DNA of 22,012 nt. Origin: CALCKU01 sp964607445. GTDB taxonomy: Bacteria > Pseudomonadota > Alphaproteobacteria > Caulobacterales > Maricaulaceae. The position numbers and the translations under genes were made by a program. Shown in pieces: positions 7,573 to 15,097 of the stretch. The notes below the pieces were generated by a model. That model made no database searches and was not told the origin of the DNA. It saw only the letters and a program-made list of their open reading frames with translations. The stretch covers positions 1 through 22,012 of the forward strand of contig CAZSKN010000037.1 in the NCBI GenBank assembly GCA_964607445.1. Direction: 5' to 3'. Position 1 is the first letter of the stretch. The number at the start of each line of letters is the position of its first letter.

Positions 7573-9783
7573 TTACATAAAACTCTGAGGGTCAATATCA
7601 ATATGCAATCGATATTTTGACGGAATTTTTGCGCGCGCTCTCCAATGCTGCATATAAGCCGATAAATTCACGCCTTCCGCCGCTTGCACCAATATACGAC
7701 GCCTAAAGCGCCCACGTAATTGACCTATAGGGGGTTCGCTTGGCCCCAATATTTCAATGCCGTCCGCGCGCGGTGCAAGGGTAATGAACTTTTTAGCCAG
7801 CGCTTCTGTCTGTTTTAAATCCGGACCCGACACCACAATGCCGGCTAATTTGCCAAATGGGGGCAACGCCAACATTTCACGCAATGCCAGCTCAGTTGAG
7901 ATAAAAACCTCTCTATCCCCGACCGCAAGCGCCGCTAGGGCTTCGTGCTCGGGTTGATGTGTTTGAATGAGCGCATGGCCCGGCTTATCGGCCCGCCCTG
8001 CTCTTCCAGCTACTTGAACAAGCGTTTGATAGGTGCGTTCCCCCGCGCGAGGATCGCCGCCAATGAGCGATAAATCACCGTCAACAACGCCGACGAAGGT
8101 CAGTTTTGGAAAATTATGTCCTTTAACGACCATTTGCGTGCCAATTAAAACATCTATGTCTCCAGATTCCATGCGCGCCATACGCGCGCGTATAGCCTCG
8201 CCTCCGCCAGCCGTATCTGAAGAGAATATTTCAATTCTCGCGTCAGGAAAATGTCGCATCGCTTCTTCGTAAACCCGCTCAACCCCCGGCCCGACAGGCG
8301 TCAACCCTCCCGGCTCTTTACAGTCCGGGCATATCGTTGGCATTTTCATGGAAAACCCGGTTTTATGACAAACAGCCCGCCCCGTCATACGGTGTTCGAC
8401 CAACCAACTATCCGTATCGGGCGATTTTAACTTTTCACCGCAATGTCGACATATAATCAAAGGGGCATAGCCACGCCGGTTAAGATAAAACATTGCCTGT
8501 TCACCGCGACTGAGCACCTCTTGTGTCGCTTTAATTAAAGGCTCTGAAAGAAAATCTCCCTTTTCAGGAGGATGGTCTTTCAAATCTATAAGATCGATAT
8601 CGGGCAATGTAATTGATCCCGGGCGTTCAGGTAATTCAAAATGGGCATATCGACCTGATCTTGCATTATGTAGGCTCTCGAGCGACGGTGTCGCCGAGGC
8701 CAATATAACAGAGTGCCGTCCGATCATTCCGCGCACAACCGCCATATCACGGGCATTATAAATTACCCCCTCTTCTTGCTTATATGAACCGTCATGTTCT
8801 TCATCCACAACAATCACCCGCAGGTTTGAAAAAGGTAGGTAAAGTGCAGACCGGGCGCCGACAACGAGTTGCGCCCGACCGTGGGACACCTCACGCCACA
8901 CCCGCCGCCGCGCCGCATCTCCTAAATTTGAATGCCATGGTGCGGGTGCTACGCCAAACCGTGCTTCAAACCGGGCCATGCCGGCCTGGGTCAGCGCAAT
9001 TTCAGGCACTAAAACCAGAGCTTGCCCGCCGTCACTGATTGCTTGAGCCACAGCTTCGAAATACACTTCCGTTTTACCCGACCCTGTAACACCATCCAAA
9101 AGGCTGACATTAAAGTCACCGCGAGCGACTTGCTGGCTCAACGCTCGGGCCGCATCTGATTGGGCTGGGGTAAGGGTCATACCGCCAAAATCCGGGTCGG
9201 CCACTCCAAATGCGACATCCACGGGAAGGCTCTGCGCCATTAACCCGCCTACCCGTTCAAAGCCTCTGATCACAGCCGAACTTACCCCCGTCCGCGCTGT
9301 TATCTCGCTTGCCCTTGCGGGGAACGGCCCTCCCTGCTCTAGAATAAGATGTCTGGCGGGCGTCATTTTTGCGGGCAAATTCTTACTGGGCCTAAATTGT
9401 GTCACAACAGGGCTGGGATCTAAAGCTTTATAAGAGCTCAGAACCATGCGTAAAACCAAACCGGGCGACACACAATTATATCGCGCTGTCCAGTCAATGA
9501 ATTTTCGCATGGTCTCGGACAGGGGGTGAGTGGGTTTGATCGAAATAATATCTTTCAATTTTCTTTGCCCAGAGGTCTGTGCCTTCGGGTTGGTAATGCG
9601 AGCGTCGCCGGATGCCTCATTTGGGCAGGGAATAACCGTCCAGACCACACCCAGCTTTACTTGTTTGCCAATAGGCGCATACACGATATCTCCGGGCACG
9701 ACAGACATGCCAGAGGGTAGCGCATAATCAAACACGCCCGGAATATTTACCGGAAATAAGACTTGTGCGTTTTGAACCGCCAT
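7573..9783 (-). CDS. priA: Primosomal replication restart helicase PriA (N')
   Basis: This DNA helicase recognises stalled forks and reloads the replisome. It has 736 residues, normal for the family. The N-terminal DNA-binding domain starts with VQNAQVLFPVNIPGVFDYAL. Walker A GVTGSGKT is at residues 231-238, DEEH at 327-330, and the late helicase motif VQVAGRAGR is present. The zinc region between the helicase lobes is unusual. Cysteines 445, 448, 485 and 488 are kept, but in the second four-cysteine site only C472 remains; the others align to S454, T457 and T475. The remaining fold signatures around it (WLVEHR, GPGVERV) are intact, so this is not a damaged gene. The ATG at 9781-9783 is divergent from tal, with 51 bases between them. 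Confidence 0.95.
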   Translation of the reverse strand: MAVQNAQVLFPVNIPGVFDYALPSGMSVVPGDIVYAPIGKQVKLGVVWTVIPCPNEASGDARITNPKAQTSGQRKLKDIISIKPTHPLSETMRKFIDWTARYNCVSPGLVLRMVLSSYKALDPSPVVTQFRPSKNLPAKMTPARHLILEQGGPFPARASEITARTGVSSAVIRGFERVGGLMAQSLPVDVAFGVADPDFGGMTLTPAQSDAARALSQQVARGDFNVSLLDGVTGSGKTEVYFEAVAQAISDGGQALVLVPEIALTQAGMARFEARFGVAPAPWHSNLGDAARRRVWREVSHGRAQLVVGARSALYLPFSNLRVIVVDEEHDGSYKQEEGVIYNARDMAVVRGMIGRHSVILASATPSLESLHNARSGRYAHFELPERPGSITLPDIDLIDLKDHPPEKGDFLSEPLIKATQEVLSRGEQAMFYLNRRGYAPLIICRHCGEKLKSPDTDSWLVEHRMTGRAVCHKTGFSMKMPTICPDCKEPGGLTPVGPGVERVYEEAMRHFPDARIEIFSSDTAGGGEAIRARMARMESGDIDVLIGTQMVVKGHNFPKLTFVGVVDGDLSLIGGDPRAGERTYQTLVQVAGRAGRADKPGHALIQTHQPEHEALAALAVGDREVFISTELALREMLALPPFGKLAGIVVSGPDLKQTEALAKKFITLAPRADGIEILGPSEPPIGQLRGRFRRRILVQAAEGVNLSAYMQHWRARAKIPSKYRLHIDIDPQSFM

Positions 9784-9834
9784 AAATTATGTTAACAGAG
9801 CAAGCGCTGAGTCGCCCCTTAAATTGGAGTTAAT

Positions 9835-10488
9835 ATGAAATTTTTTGTCGATAGTGCAGATCTTGAGCAGATTTCGGAACTTAATGATATTGGTCTCGTA
9901 GACGGCGTTACGACAAACCCGTCGATTATTGCAAAGTCTGGTCGTGACTTTAAAGACGTTATCAGAGAAATTTGTAGCATTGTCACCGGACCTGTAAGTG
10001 CAGAGGTCGTCTCGACTGAAGCCGAAAACATGATTGCTGAAGGTCGGGAATTGCGCAAAATAGCAGAAAATGTATGCGTAAAGCTCCCCTTGACCATGGC
10101 GGGATTAAAAGCCTGTAATACCCTATCCAAAGAAGGCACGCCAACAAATGTAACCTTGTGTTTTTCCCCTAACCAAGCCTTACTTGCCGCCAAATGCGGC
10201 GCCACATTTATTTCACCCTTTATTGGCCGTCTCGATGACATCTCTCTGGACGGCATTGAATTAATCGACGAAATTCGTACAATTTACGATAATTATGGCT
10301 ATGAGACCGAAATTTTAGCCGCCTCTATACGGAACATCAATCATGTCAAAGACTGCGCTCTAATAGGCGCCGATGTGATGACCGCCCCGCCTGATGTCAT
10401 CCGTAAGCTCTCTCAACATGTGCTCACAGATAAGGGACTAGCCGCCTTCTTAAAAGATTGGGAAAAAACCGGACAGACGATTTTATAA
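9835..10488 (+). CDS. tal: Small transaldolase (TalC-type)
   Basis: This is a 217-residue class I aldolase barrel that would transfer a dihydroxyacetone unit between sugar phosphates in the pentose phosphate pathway. The Schiff-base lysine is K83 in VCVKLPLT. Other signatures are MKFFVDSAD, DGVTTNPSI and ILAASIRN. Short relatives are often annotated as fructose-6-phosphate aldolase. Here the two residues that distinguish the types look like transaldolase: Glu at 57 (in SAEVV, where E. coli FSA has Gln59) and Phe at 129 (in SPFIGR, where FSA has Tyr131). A GGAG ribosome binding site lies five bases before the ATG. It is divergent from priA and convergent with the VOC gene. Confidence 0.92.
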   Translation: MKFFVDSADLEQISELNDIGLVDGVTTNPSIIAKSGRDFKDVIREICSIVTGPVSAEVVSTEAENMIAEGRELRKIAENVCVKLPLTMAGLKACNTLSKEGTPTNVTLCFSPNQALLAAKCGATFISPFIGRLDDISLDGIELIDEIRTIYDNYGYETEILAASIRNINHVKDCALIGADVMTAPPDVIRKLSQHVLTDKGLAAFLKDWEKTGQTIL

Positions 10489-10525
10489 ATCCAAATCTTA
10501 CACACCCCATCCAATACAGCCACAG

Positions 10526-10891
10526 CTAACCGGCTTTAGCGGCGTCAGACTGTGTCCAAACCCCGAGGACGTTTCCGCTCGGGTCTGTAAAATGAAAACG
10601 TCGCCCACCGGGAAAACTGAATATAGACACGCAAATTTCGGCTCCTGCAGACTTTACGGCCTTTTCGGTCGCTTCCAGATCATCCGAATACAACACGACT
10701 AAAACTCCGTCTGATGACGGCACACGGTCAGCATCTGCGTCAAATCCGCCGTCAATACCCGCGCCGCTAATCGCCGTATAGCGCGGCCCGTAATCAATAA
10801 AGTTCCACCCAAATACCTGACTATAAAATGCTTTCATTGCCGGTAAGTCTATTGCAGGTAACTCAATATAATTAAAATGGTGGTGAGACAT
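10526..10891 (-). CDS. VOC-superfamily (glyoxalase/bleomycin-resistance fold) protein
   Basis: The 121-residue protein begins MSHHHFNYIELPAIDL and shows the paired beta-alpha-beta-beta-beta repeats of the vicinal oxygen chelate fold. Recognisable parts are MKAFYSQVFGWNF, VLYSDDLEATEKAVKSAGA and the C-terminal FHFTDPSGNVLGVWTQ, in which the terminal Glu/His metal ligand seen in true glyoxalase I is replaced or displaced. The frame continues upstream into alaS, but the ATG at 10889-10891 gives the family N-terminus. It starts seven bases after the alaS stop, so it is probably co-transcribed with alaS. Its ribosome binding site is weak. Substrate is unknown; small VOC proteins of this type are often of undetermined function. 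Confidence 0.85.
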   Translation of the reverse strand: MSHHHFNYIELPAIDLPAMKAFYSQVFGWNFIDYGPRYTAISGAGIDGGFDADADRVPSSDGVLVVLYSDDLEATEKAVKSAGAEICVSIFSFPGGRRFHFTDPSGNVLGVWTQSDAAKAG

Positions 10892-10898
10892 AATAGCT

Positions 10899-13538
10899 TT
10901 ATAAAAGCGCATCTTTAATAGCTTGAAGCGCAGCCTCTGCGCCTTCAACATTATTCCCCCCGGCTTGAGCCAATTCAGGCTTACCGCCGCCGCGACCTCC
11001 GACTTTCTCCGCACCGGCATTGACCAATGTCACCGCCGAATGCGTTGACGTTAAATCCGGCGTTACCCCGACAACAACCGTCACCTTGGCCGCGTCCGTC
11101 GCCACAAAGGCGACAATACCAGAGCCGATGGATTGCACATGTTCATTGATCATGGCCCGAAGATCTTTACCCGAAACTCCGCTCAGGACTCGTCCCATAA
11201 ACGTCACACCATTTATATCTTCAGGCGCGGCCCCGCCGCCAGCCCCCCCCCCGAGAGCTAGTTGTTTTCTTGCGTCGGCCAATTCCTTTTCCAATGACTT
11301 GCGTTCACTCAACAATGTTTTAATCCGGGCCGGCACATCTTCGATTTTAATCTTTAAAAGTTCGGCACTGCTTCGGGCCAATTCCGCTTGGCGTTCAAGA
11401 TACTGGCGCGCAGCCTCGCCTGTTACGGCCTCGATCCGGCGGATCCCAGCGGCTACCGCGCCCTCGGACGTAATCTTAAACACCGCAATATCTCCGGTGC
11501 GCCTGACATGCGTTCCCCCGCAAAGCTCTACAGAATAATCTCCAGCCTCAGCCTCCAGCCCCTGCCCTAACGACAGCACACGAACTTCGTCACCATATTT
11601 TTCGCCAAATAAAGCGACGGCACCGGCTTCGATAGCCGCCTCAGGCGCCATATGCCGGGTTGAGCTTTCTGCATTTTGCAAAATAATCTCGTTAACCTCG
11701 CTCTCCACCCTCGCCAGATCATCCCTATGGATCGCCGCGCCATGGGAGATATCAAACCGTATCCGTTCACCATCAACCATTTGCCCCTTTTGGGTTACAT
11801 GATCACCTAATATTCTGCGCAAGGCTTCATGCATTATATGCGTCGCAGAATGATTGCGCATGGTGCGTTCCCGGATTTCGTGATTAACCGACAAGAGCGC
11901 TTTATCACCGGTTTTGATTTCACCCGAAAGCTTACCAATATGCACATGAAGATCACCGGCCTTTTTTAACACATCTCTAATGTCGATACGGGCGCCATTA
12001 GAAAACATGGCAACGCCTTTGTCTCCGGCTTGTCCGCCACTTTCGGCATAAAATGGCGTTTGCTTGGTCACAAATAAAACCTCACCCCCTTCAGCCCTAT
12101 CAACCGTTTTTCCGTCAACAACAAGCGTATGTATATTCCCTTCACCAGTAAGATTGTCATAGCCCGTGAAAGTGGTTCCGCCATAGGTTTCACGCGCCGC
12201 AAGCCAAATGTCATCCGTCGCGGCATCCCCAGACTTAAATCCGGCGGCTTTGGCTGTTTTCTTTTGAACCTCCATAGCCGCGTTAAACCCGTCTATATCA
12301 ACCTCTATGCCCTTTGCGCGTAAGGCATCCTGAGTCAAATCCAACGGAAATCCATACGTATCGTAAAGTTTAAAAGCCGTTTGCCCCGCCAGAACATCGC
12401 CTTCACCAAGATCTGCCGTGGCCGCCTCCAATAAGGCCGTCCCGCGTCCCAATGTACGACGAAAGCGGTCTTCTTCTTGTTCAAATGTCGTCATAATCGA
12501 CGACTTCGCCCGGTTTAATTGGGGATAGGCCGCGCCCATTTCCGAAATAAGGCTTGGCACCAGACGATGCATAAGCGGGTCCTTGGCACCCAATAAATGC
12601 GCATGCCGCATGGCGCGCCGCATGATCCGGCGCAAAACATAGCCCCGCCCTTCATTGGATGGAGATACGCCGTCGGCCATTAAAAATGAACATGATCGTA
12701 AATGATCGGCTATCACCCTGTGGGAAAACTTGGCCTCCCCCTCCGGCTTAACTCCCGTCAATTCCGTCGAGGCCGCGATCAGATTTTTAAACAGATCAAC
12801 GTCGTAATTATCATGCTCACCCTGTAAGATAGCCGCAGTGCGCTCCAATCCCATACCGGTATCAATGGACGGTTTAGGCAATGGCGCTTCGCGACCATCA
12901 GCAAAGCGTTCAAATTGCATGAAAACCAAGTTCCAGATCTCTATAAATCTGTCGCCGTCTTCATCCGGCGACCCGGGCGGTCCTCCGGCTATCTGCGCGC
13001 CGTGATCATAAAAGATCTCGGAACACGGCCCGCATGGCCCCGTTTCGCCCATGGCCCAAAAATTATCTGACGTAGCAATCCGAATAATCTTTTCATCCGG
13101 TAATCCTGCAATCTGCTTCCAAAGCTTAAAAGCTTCATCATCTGTATGGTAAACCGTGACCAATAACTTTTCCTTTGCCAGTCCAAAATCCTTGGTAATT
13201 AGGTTCCACGCATGTTCTATGGCTTGAGCTTTGAAATAATCACCGAAAGAAAAATTTCCTAACATTTCAAAAAATGTATGATGGCGGGCGGTATAGCCTA
13301 CATTATCCAAATCATTATGCTTACCCCCTGCGCGCACGCATTTTTGTGACGTTACCGCACGTGGGTGTTTCGGGGTTTCAACCCCTGTAAACAGGTTTTT
13401 GAATTGCACCATGCCCGCATTGGTAAATAACAGGGTCGGGTCATTATCGGGGACAAGTGGACTTGAGCGCTCCACACTATGTCCATGGCTTTCAAAAAAG
13501 CTTAAAAATTGCTGGCGAATATCGTTTAAGCTCGTCAT
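10899..13538 (-). CDS. alaS: Alanyl-tRNA synthetase
   Basis: The enzyme charges tRNA-Ala with alanine and edits misactivated Ser and Gly. The 879 residues are a normal length. The class II catalytic domain contains FTNAGMVQFKNLFTG and the motif around TFFEMLGNFSFGDYFK. The editing domain has HSATH with H563 and H567, and CGGTH at 673-677; these are the zinc and editing ligands of the family. A helical linker leads to the C-terminal DHHA1-type C-Ala domain with GGRGGGKPELAQAGG. The linker contains GGGAGGG, coded in part by a run of ten G (see the repeat at 11243-11252). The ATG has a TAGG close upstream. It follows recA, separated by a terminator-like hairpin, and is probably transcribed with the VOC gene. 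Confidence 0.97.
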   Translation of the reverse strand: MTSLNDIRQQFLSFFESHGHSVERSSPLVPDNDPTLLFTNAGMVQFKNLFTGVETPKHPRAVTSQKCVRAGGKHNDLDNVGYTARHHTFFEMLGNFSFGDYFKAQAIEHAWNLITKDFGLAKEKLLVTVYHTDDEAFKLWKQIAGLPDEKIIRIATSDNFWAMGETGPCGPCSEIFYDHGAQIAGGPPGSPDEDGDRFIEIWNLVFMQFERFADGREAPLPKPSIDTGMGLERTAAILQGEHDNYDVDLFKNLIAASTELTGVKPEGEAKFSHRVIADHLRSCSFLMADGVSPSNEGRGYVLRRIMRRAMRHAHLLGAKDPLMHRLVPSLISEMGAAYPQLNRAKSSIMTTFEQEEDRFRRTLGRGTALLEAATADLGEGDVLAGQTAFKLYDTYGFPLDLTQDALRAKGIEVDIDGFNAAMEVQKKTAKAAGFKSGDAATDDIWLAARETYGGTTFTGYDNLTGEGNIHTLVVDGKTVDRAEGGEVLFVTKQTPFYAESGGQAGDKGVAMFSNGARIDIRDVLKKAGDLHVHIGKLSGEIKTGDKALLSVNHEIRERTMRNHSATHIMHEALRRILGDHVTQKGQMVDGERIRFDISHGAAIHRDDLARVESEVNEIILQNAESSTRHMAPEAAIEAGAVALFGEKYGDEVRVLSLGQGLEAEAGDYSVELCGGTHVRRTGDIAVFKITSEGAVAAGIRRIEAVTGEAARQYLERQAELARSSAELLKIKIEDVPARIKTLLSERKSLEKELADARKQLALGGGAGGGAAPEDINGVTFMGRVLSGVSGKDLRAMINEHVQSIGSGIVAFVATDAAKVTVVVGVTPDLTSTHSAVTLVNAGAEKVGGRGGGKPELAQAGGNNVEGAEAALQAIKDALL
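11243..11252. repeat. Homopolymer run of ten C (G on the coding strand) inside alaS
   Basis: Ten C in a row on the plus strand are read on the minus strand as Gly-Gly-Gly plus the first base of the following Ala codon. The alaS frame is intact across it. It lies in the flexible linker between the coiled coil and the C-Ala domain. Such a run is prone to slippage and to sequencing error. Confidence 0.9.
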
Positions 13539-13652
13539 ATCCTACTTCCCTGTCACCATAATGTTCCAGCCTTATCCTCGGAGCTAAAACAAGACAATGC
13601 GTCTATTCCTTGTGCACTTACAATCCGGTTATGGCCGGATATAGAGCCTATA

Positions 13653-13685
13653 AAAAGAGCGCCGGACAAAGCCAAGCGCTCTTTT
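13653..13685 (-). terminator. Rho-independent terminator-like hairpin between recA and alaS
   Basis: A perfect ten-base stem AAAAGAGCGC / GCGCTCTTTT with a 13-base loop is followed on the minus strand by TTTTT (extending to 13652). It lies about 119 bases after the recA stop and about 115 before alaS, so it probably ends recA transcripts and separates recA from alaS. A second hairpin (CCGATTT / AAATCGG, 13697-13728) lies just upstream on the transcript. A third, ATCCGG-TTATGG-CCGGAT (13623-13640), lies just downstream. Confidence 0.7.
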
Positions 13686-13803
13686 AAGGTCTTAAACCGA
13701 TTTAGGAAGGGATTTGAAGGAAAATCGGGCTAAGATCTATTTTTCTAATAAATAATGCCGTAATATCGTGTGACGATCACTGAACTTAAAACGCAGCCCT
13801 CCC

Positions 13804-14916
13804 TTAAGCCCCAAGACCTAAAGCCGCGGAATCATCAGAACCTTCATCTATAAGCTGTTCGCTTTTAGGCATAAGAAGTTCATCTTCGATCAAACCTTCA
13901 TTCATACGAATTTTAGTTTCGATTTCATTCGCGATATCAGGGTTATCCAGAAGAAAACGGCGTACATTTTCACGGCCCTGACCAATACGTTCATCTCCAT
14001 AAGAATACCATGACCCAGATTTTTCCACAACTTCAGCCTTAACACCAAGATCAATGAGTTCTCCGGTTTTGGAAATACCTTCACCATACATAATATCAAA
14101 TTCGACTTGGCGGAAAGGCGGCGCCACCTTATTTTTAACGACTTTTACCCGTGTTTGATTGCCAATGACTTCATCACGATATTTAATCGCACCAATGCGA
14201 CGAATATCAAGACGGACAGATGAATAGAATTTGAGAGCATTCCCACCTGTTGTTGTCTCAGGCGATCCATACATCACACCAATCTTCATCCGGATTTGAT
14301 TGATAAAGATAACCATGCATCCAGATTTTGAAATTGATCCCGTTAATTTGCGCAAGGCCTGGCTCATAAGTCGGGCTTGCAGCCCCGGCAAGCTGTCCCC
14401 CATATCTCCTTCTAATTCGGCACGGGGTGTCAAAGCCGCAACAGAATCAATTACAAGAACATCAATAGCCCCTGAGCGCACAAGTGTATCGGCGATCTCT
14501 AATCCTTGTTCACCTGTGTCCGGTTGGGCGATAAGAAGTTCATTCACATCAACACCGAGCTTACCCGCATAAACAGGATCAAGCGCATGTTCAGCATCCA
14601 CAAAAGCCGCAACACCACCTTGTTTCTGAATTTCTGCCACACAGTGTAAGGATAAAGTCGTTTTACCTGAAGATTCCGGACCATAAATTTCAATAATCCG
14701 GCCTCTGGGAAGCCCGCCTATACCCAAGGCAATATCAAGACCCAGAGACCCCGTCGAAACCGCCTCCACATCCATACTATTCTTTTGTCCTAATTTCATG
14801 ACGGCCCCTTTACCAAAGGCACGGTCAATTTGACTCAGCGCCGCATCCAATGCGGCGGATTTATTTTTCTCGTCTGCTTTACCCACGACTTTGAGAGGGG
14901 TTGTATTTCTGGCCAT
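13804..14916 (-). CDS. recA: Recombinase RecA
   Basis: The protein forms filaments on single-stranded DNA for homologous recombination and triggers LexA self-cleavage in the SOS response. It has 370 residues. The N-terminal segment ALDAALSQIDRAFGKGAVMKL is typical. Walker A GPESSGKT is at 79-86, and QALRKLTGSISKSGCMVIFINQIRMKIGV contains the DNA-binding L2-side region. The C-terminal tail is acidic (IDEGSDDS) as in other RecA proteins. The ribosome binding site TGGAG lies seven bases before the ATG. Upstream are a hairpin, a -10/-35 pair and an SOS box, so the gene has its own damage-regulated promoter although cckA lies on the same strand 181 bases before it. Confidence 0.98.
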   Translation of the reverse strand: MARNTTPLKVVGKADEKNKSAALDAALSQIDRAFGKGAVMKLGQKNSMDVEAVSTGSLGLDIALGIGGLPRGRIIEIYGPESSGKTTLSLHCVAEIQKQGGVAAFVDAEHALDPVYAGKLGVDVNELLIAQPDTGEQGLEIADTLVRSGAIDVLVIDSVAALTPRAELEGDMGDSLPGLQARLMSQALRKLTGSISKSGCMVIFINQIRMKIGVMYGSPETTTGGNALKFYSSVRLDIRRIGAIKYRDEVIGNQTRVKVVKNKVAPPFRQVEFDIMYGEGISKTGELIDLGVKAEVVEKSGSWYSYGDERIGQGRENVRRFLLDNPDIANEIETKIRMNEGLIEDELLMPKSEQLIDEGSDDSAALGLGA

Positions 14917-14933
14917 TTGAAAACTCCAGTTGG

Positions 14934-14957
14934 GATGATCGGAGCCCTTCGATCATC
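14934..14957 (-). promoter_or_regulatory. Hairpin in the recA leader
   Basis: A perfect eight-base inverted repeat GATGATCG / CGATCATC with an eight-base loop lies 18-41 bases upstream of the recA ATG, just before the TGGAG ribosome binding site. It is within the expected 5' untranslated region, given the -10 at 14997-15002. It has no T-run, so it is not an intrinsic terminator. It could affect translation or mRNA stability. Confidence 0.55.
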
Positions 14958-14996
14958 AAATTGAAATTGCGGCTGCAAATGGACTGCCGTAAATCT

Positions 14997-15025
14997 TATG
15001 TACACAGTTTGTTCTCACTTCGCAA
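14997..15025 (-). promoter_or_regulatory. Candidate recA promoter
   Basis: On the minus strand TTGCGA (15020-15025) and TACATA (14997-15002) are separated by exactly 17 bases. The start of transcription would fall near 14990, giving a leader of about 75 bases. The SOS box lies seven bases upstream of the -35. The assignment is by pattern only. Confidence 0.55.
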
Positions 15026-15032
15026 GCAAAAA

Positions 15033-15047
15033 GAACAAAATAAGAAC
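15033..15047 (-). promoter_or_regulatory. LexA (SOS) box of recA
   Basis: Read on the minus strand, the site is GTTCTTATTTTGTTC, a perfect match to the alphaproteobacterial LexA target GTTC-N7-GTTC. It lies immediately upstream of the candidate -35 element of recA, where bound LexA would hinder RNA polymerase. This supports SOS control of recA here. Confidence 0.85.
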
Positions 15048-15097
15048 CACAAGATTGAACACGCTTGAAATCCCTATTTTCCAACAGCCACACACCC

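Noticed and set aside
9819..10256. Open frame of 145 codons on the minus strand
   Set aside because: It lies antisense to the transaldolase gene, which has clear motifs and a ribosome binding site.
10892..11020. Extended N-terminus of the VOC protein
   Set aside because: The extra 43 codons overlap the alaS 3' end in another frame and look like random basic sequence; the VOC fold begins at the ATG at 10891.
13653..13728. Small RNA gene between recA and alaS
   Set aside because: The hairpins suggest structure, but I see no promoter of its own; a terminator and leader explain them more simply.
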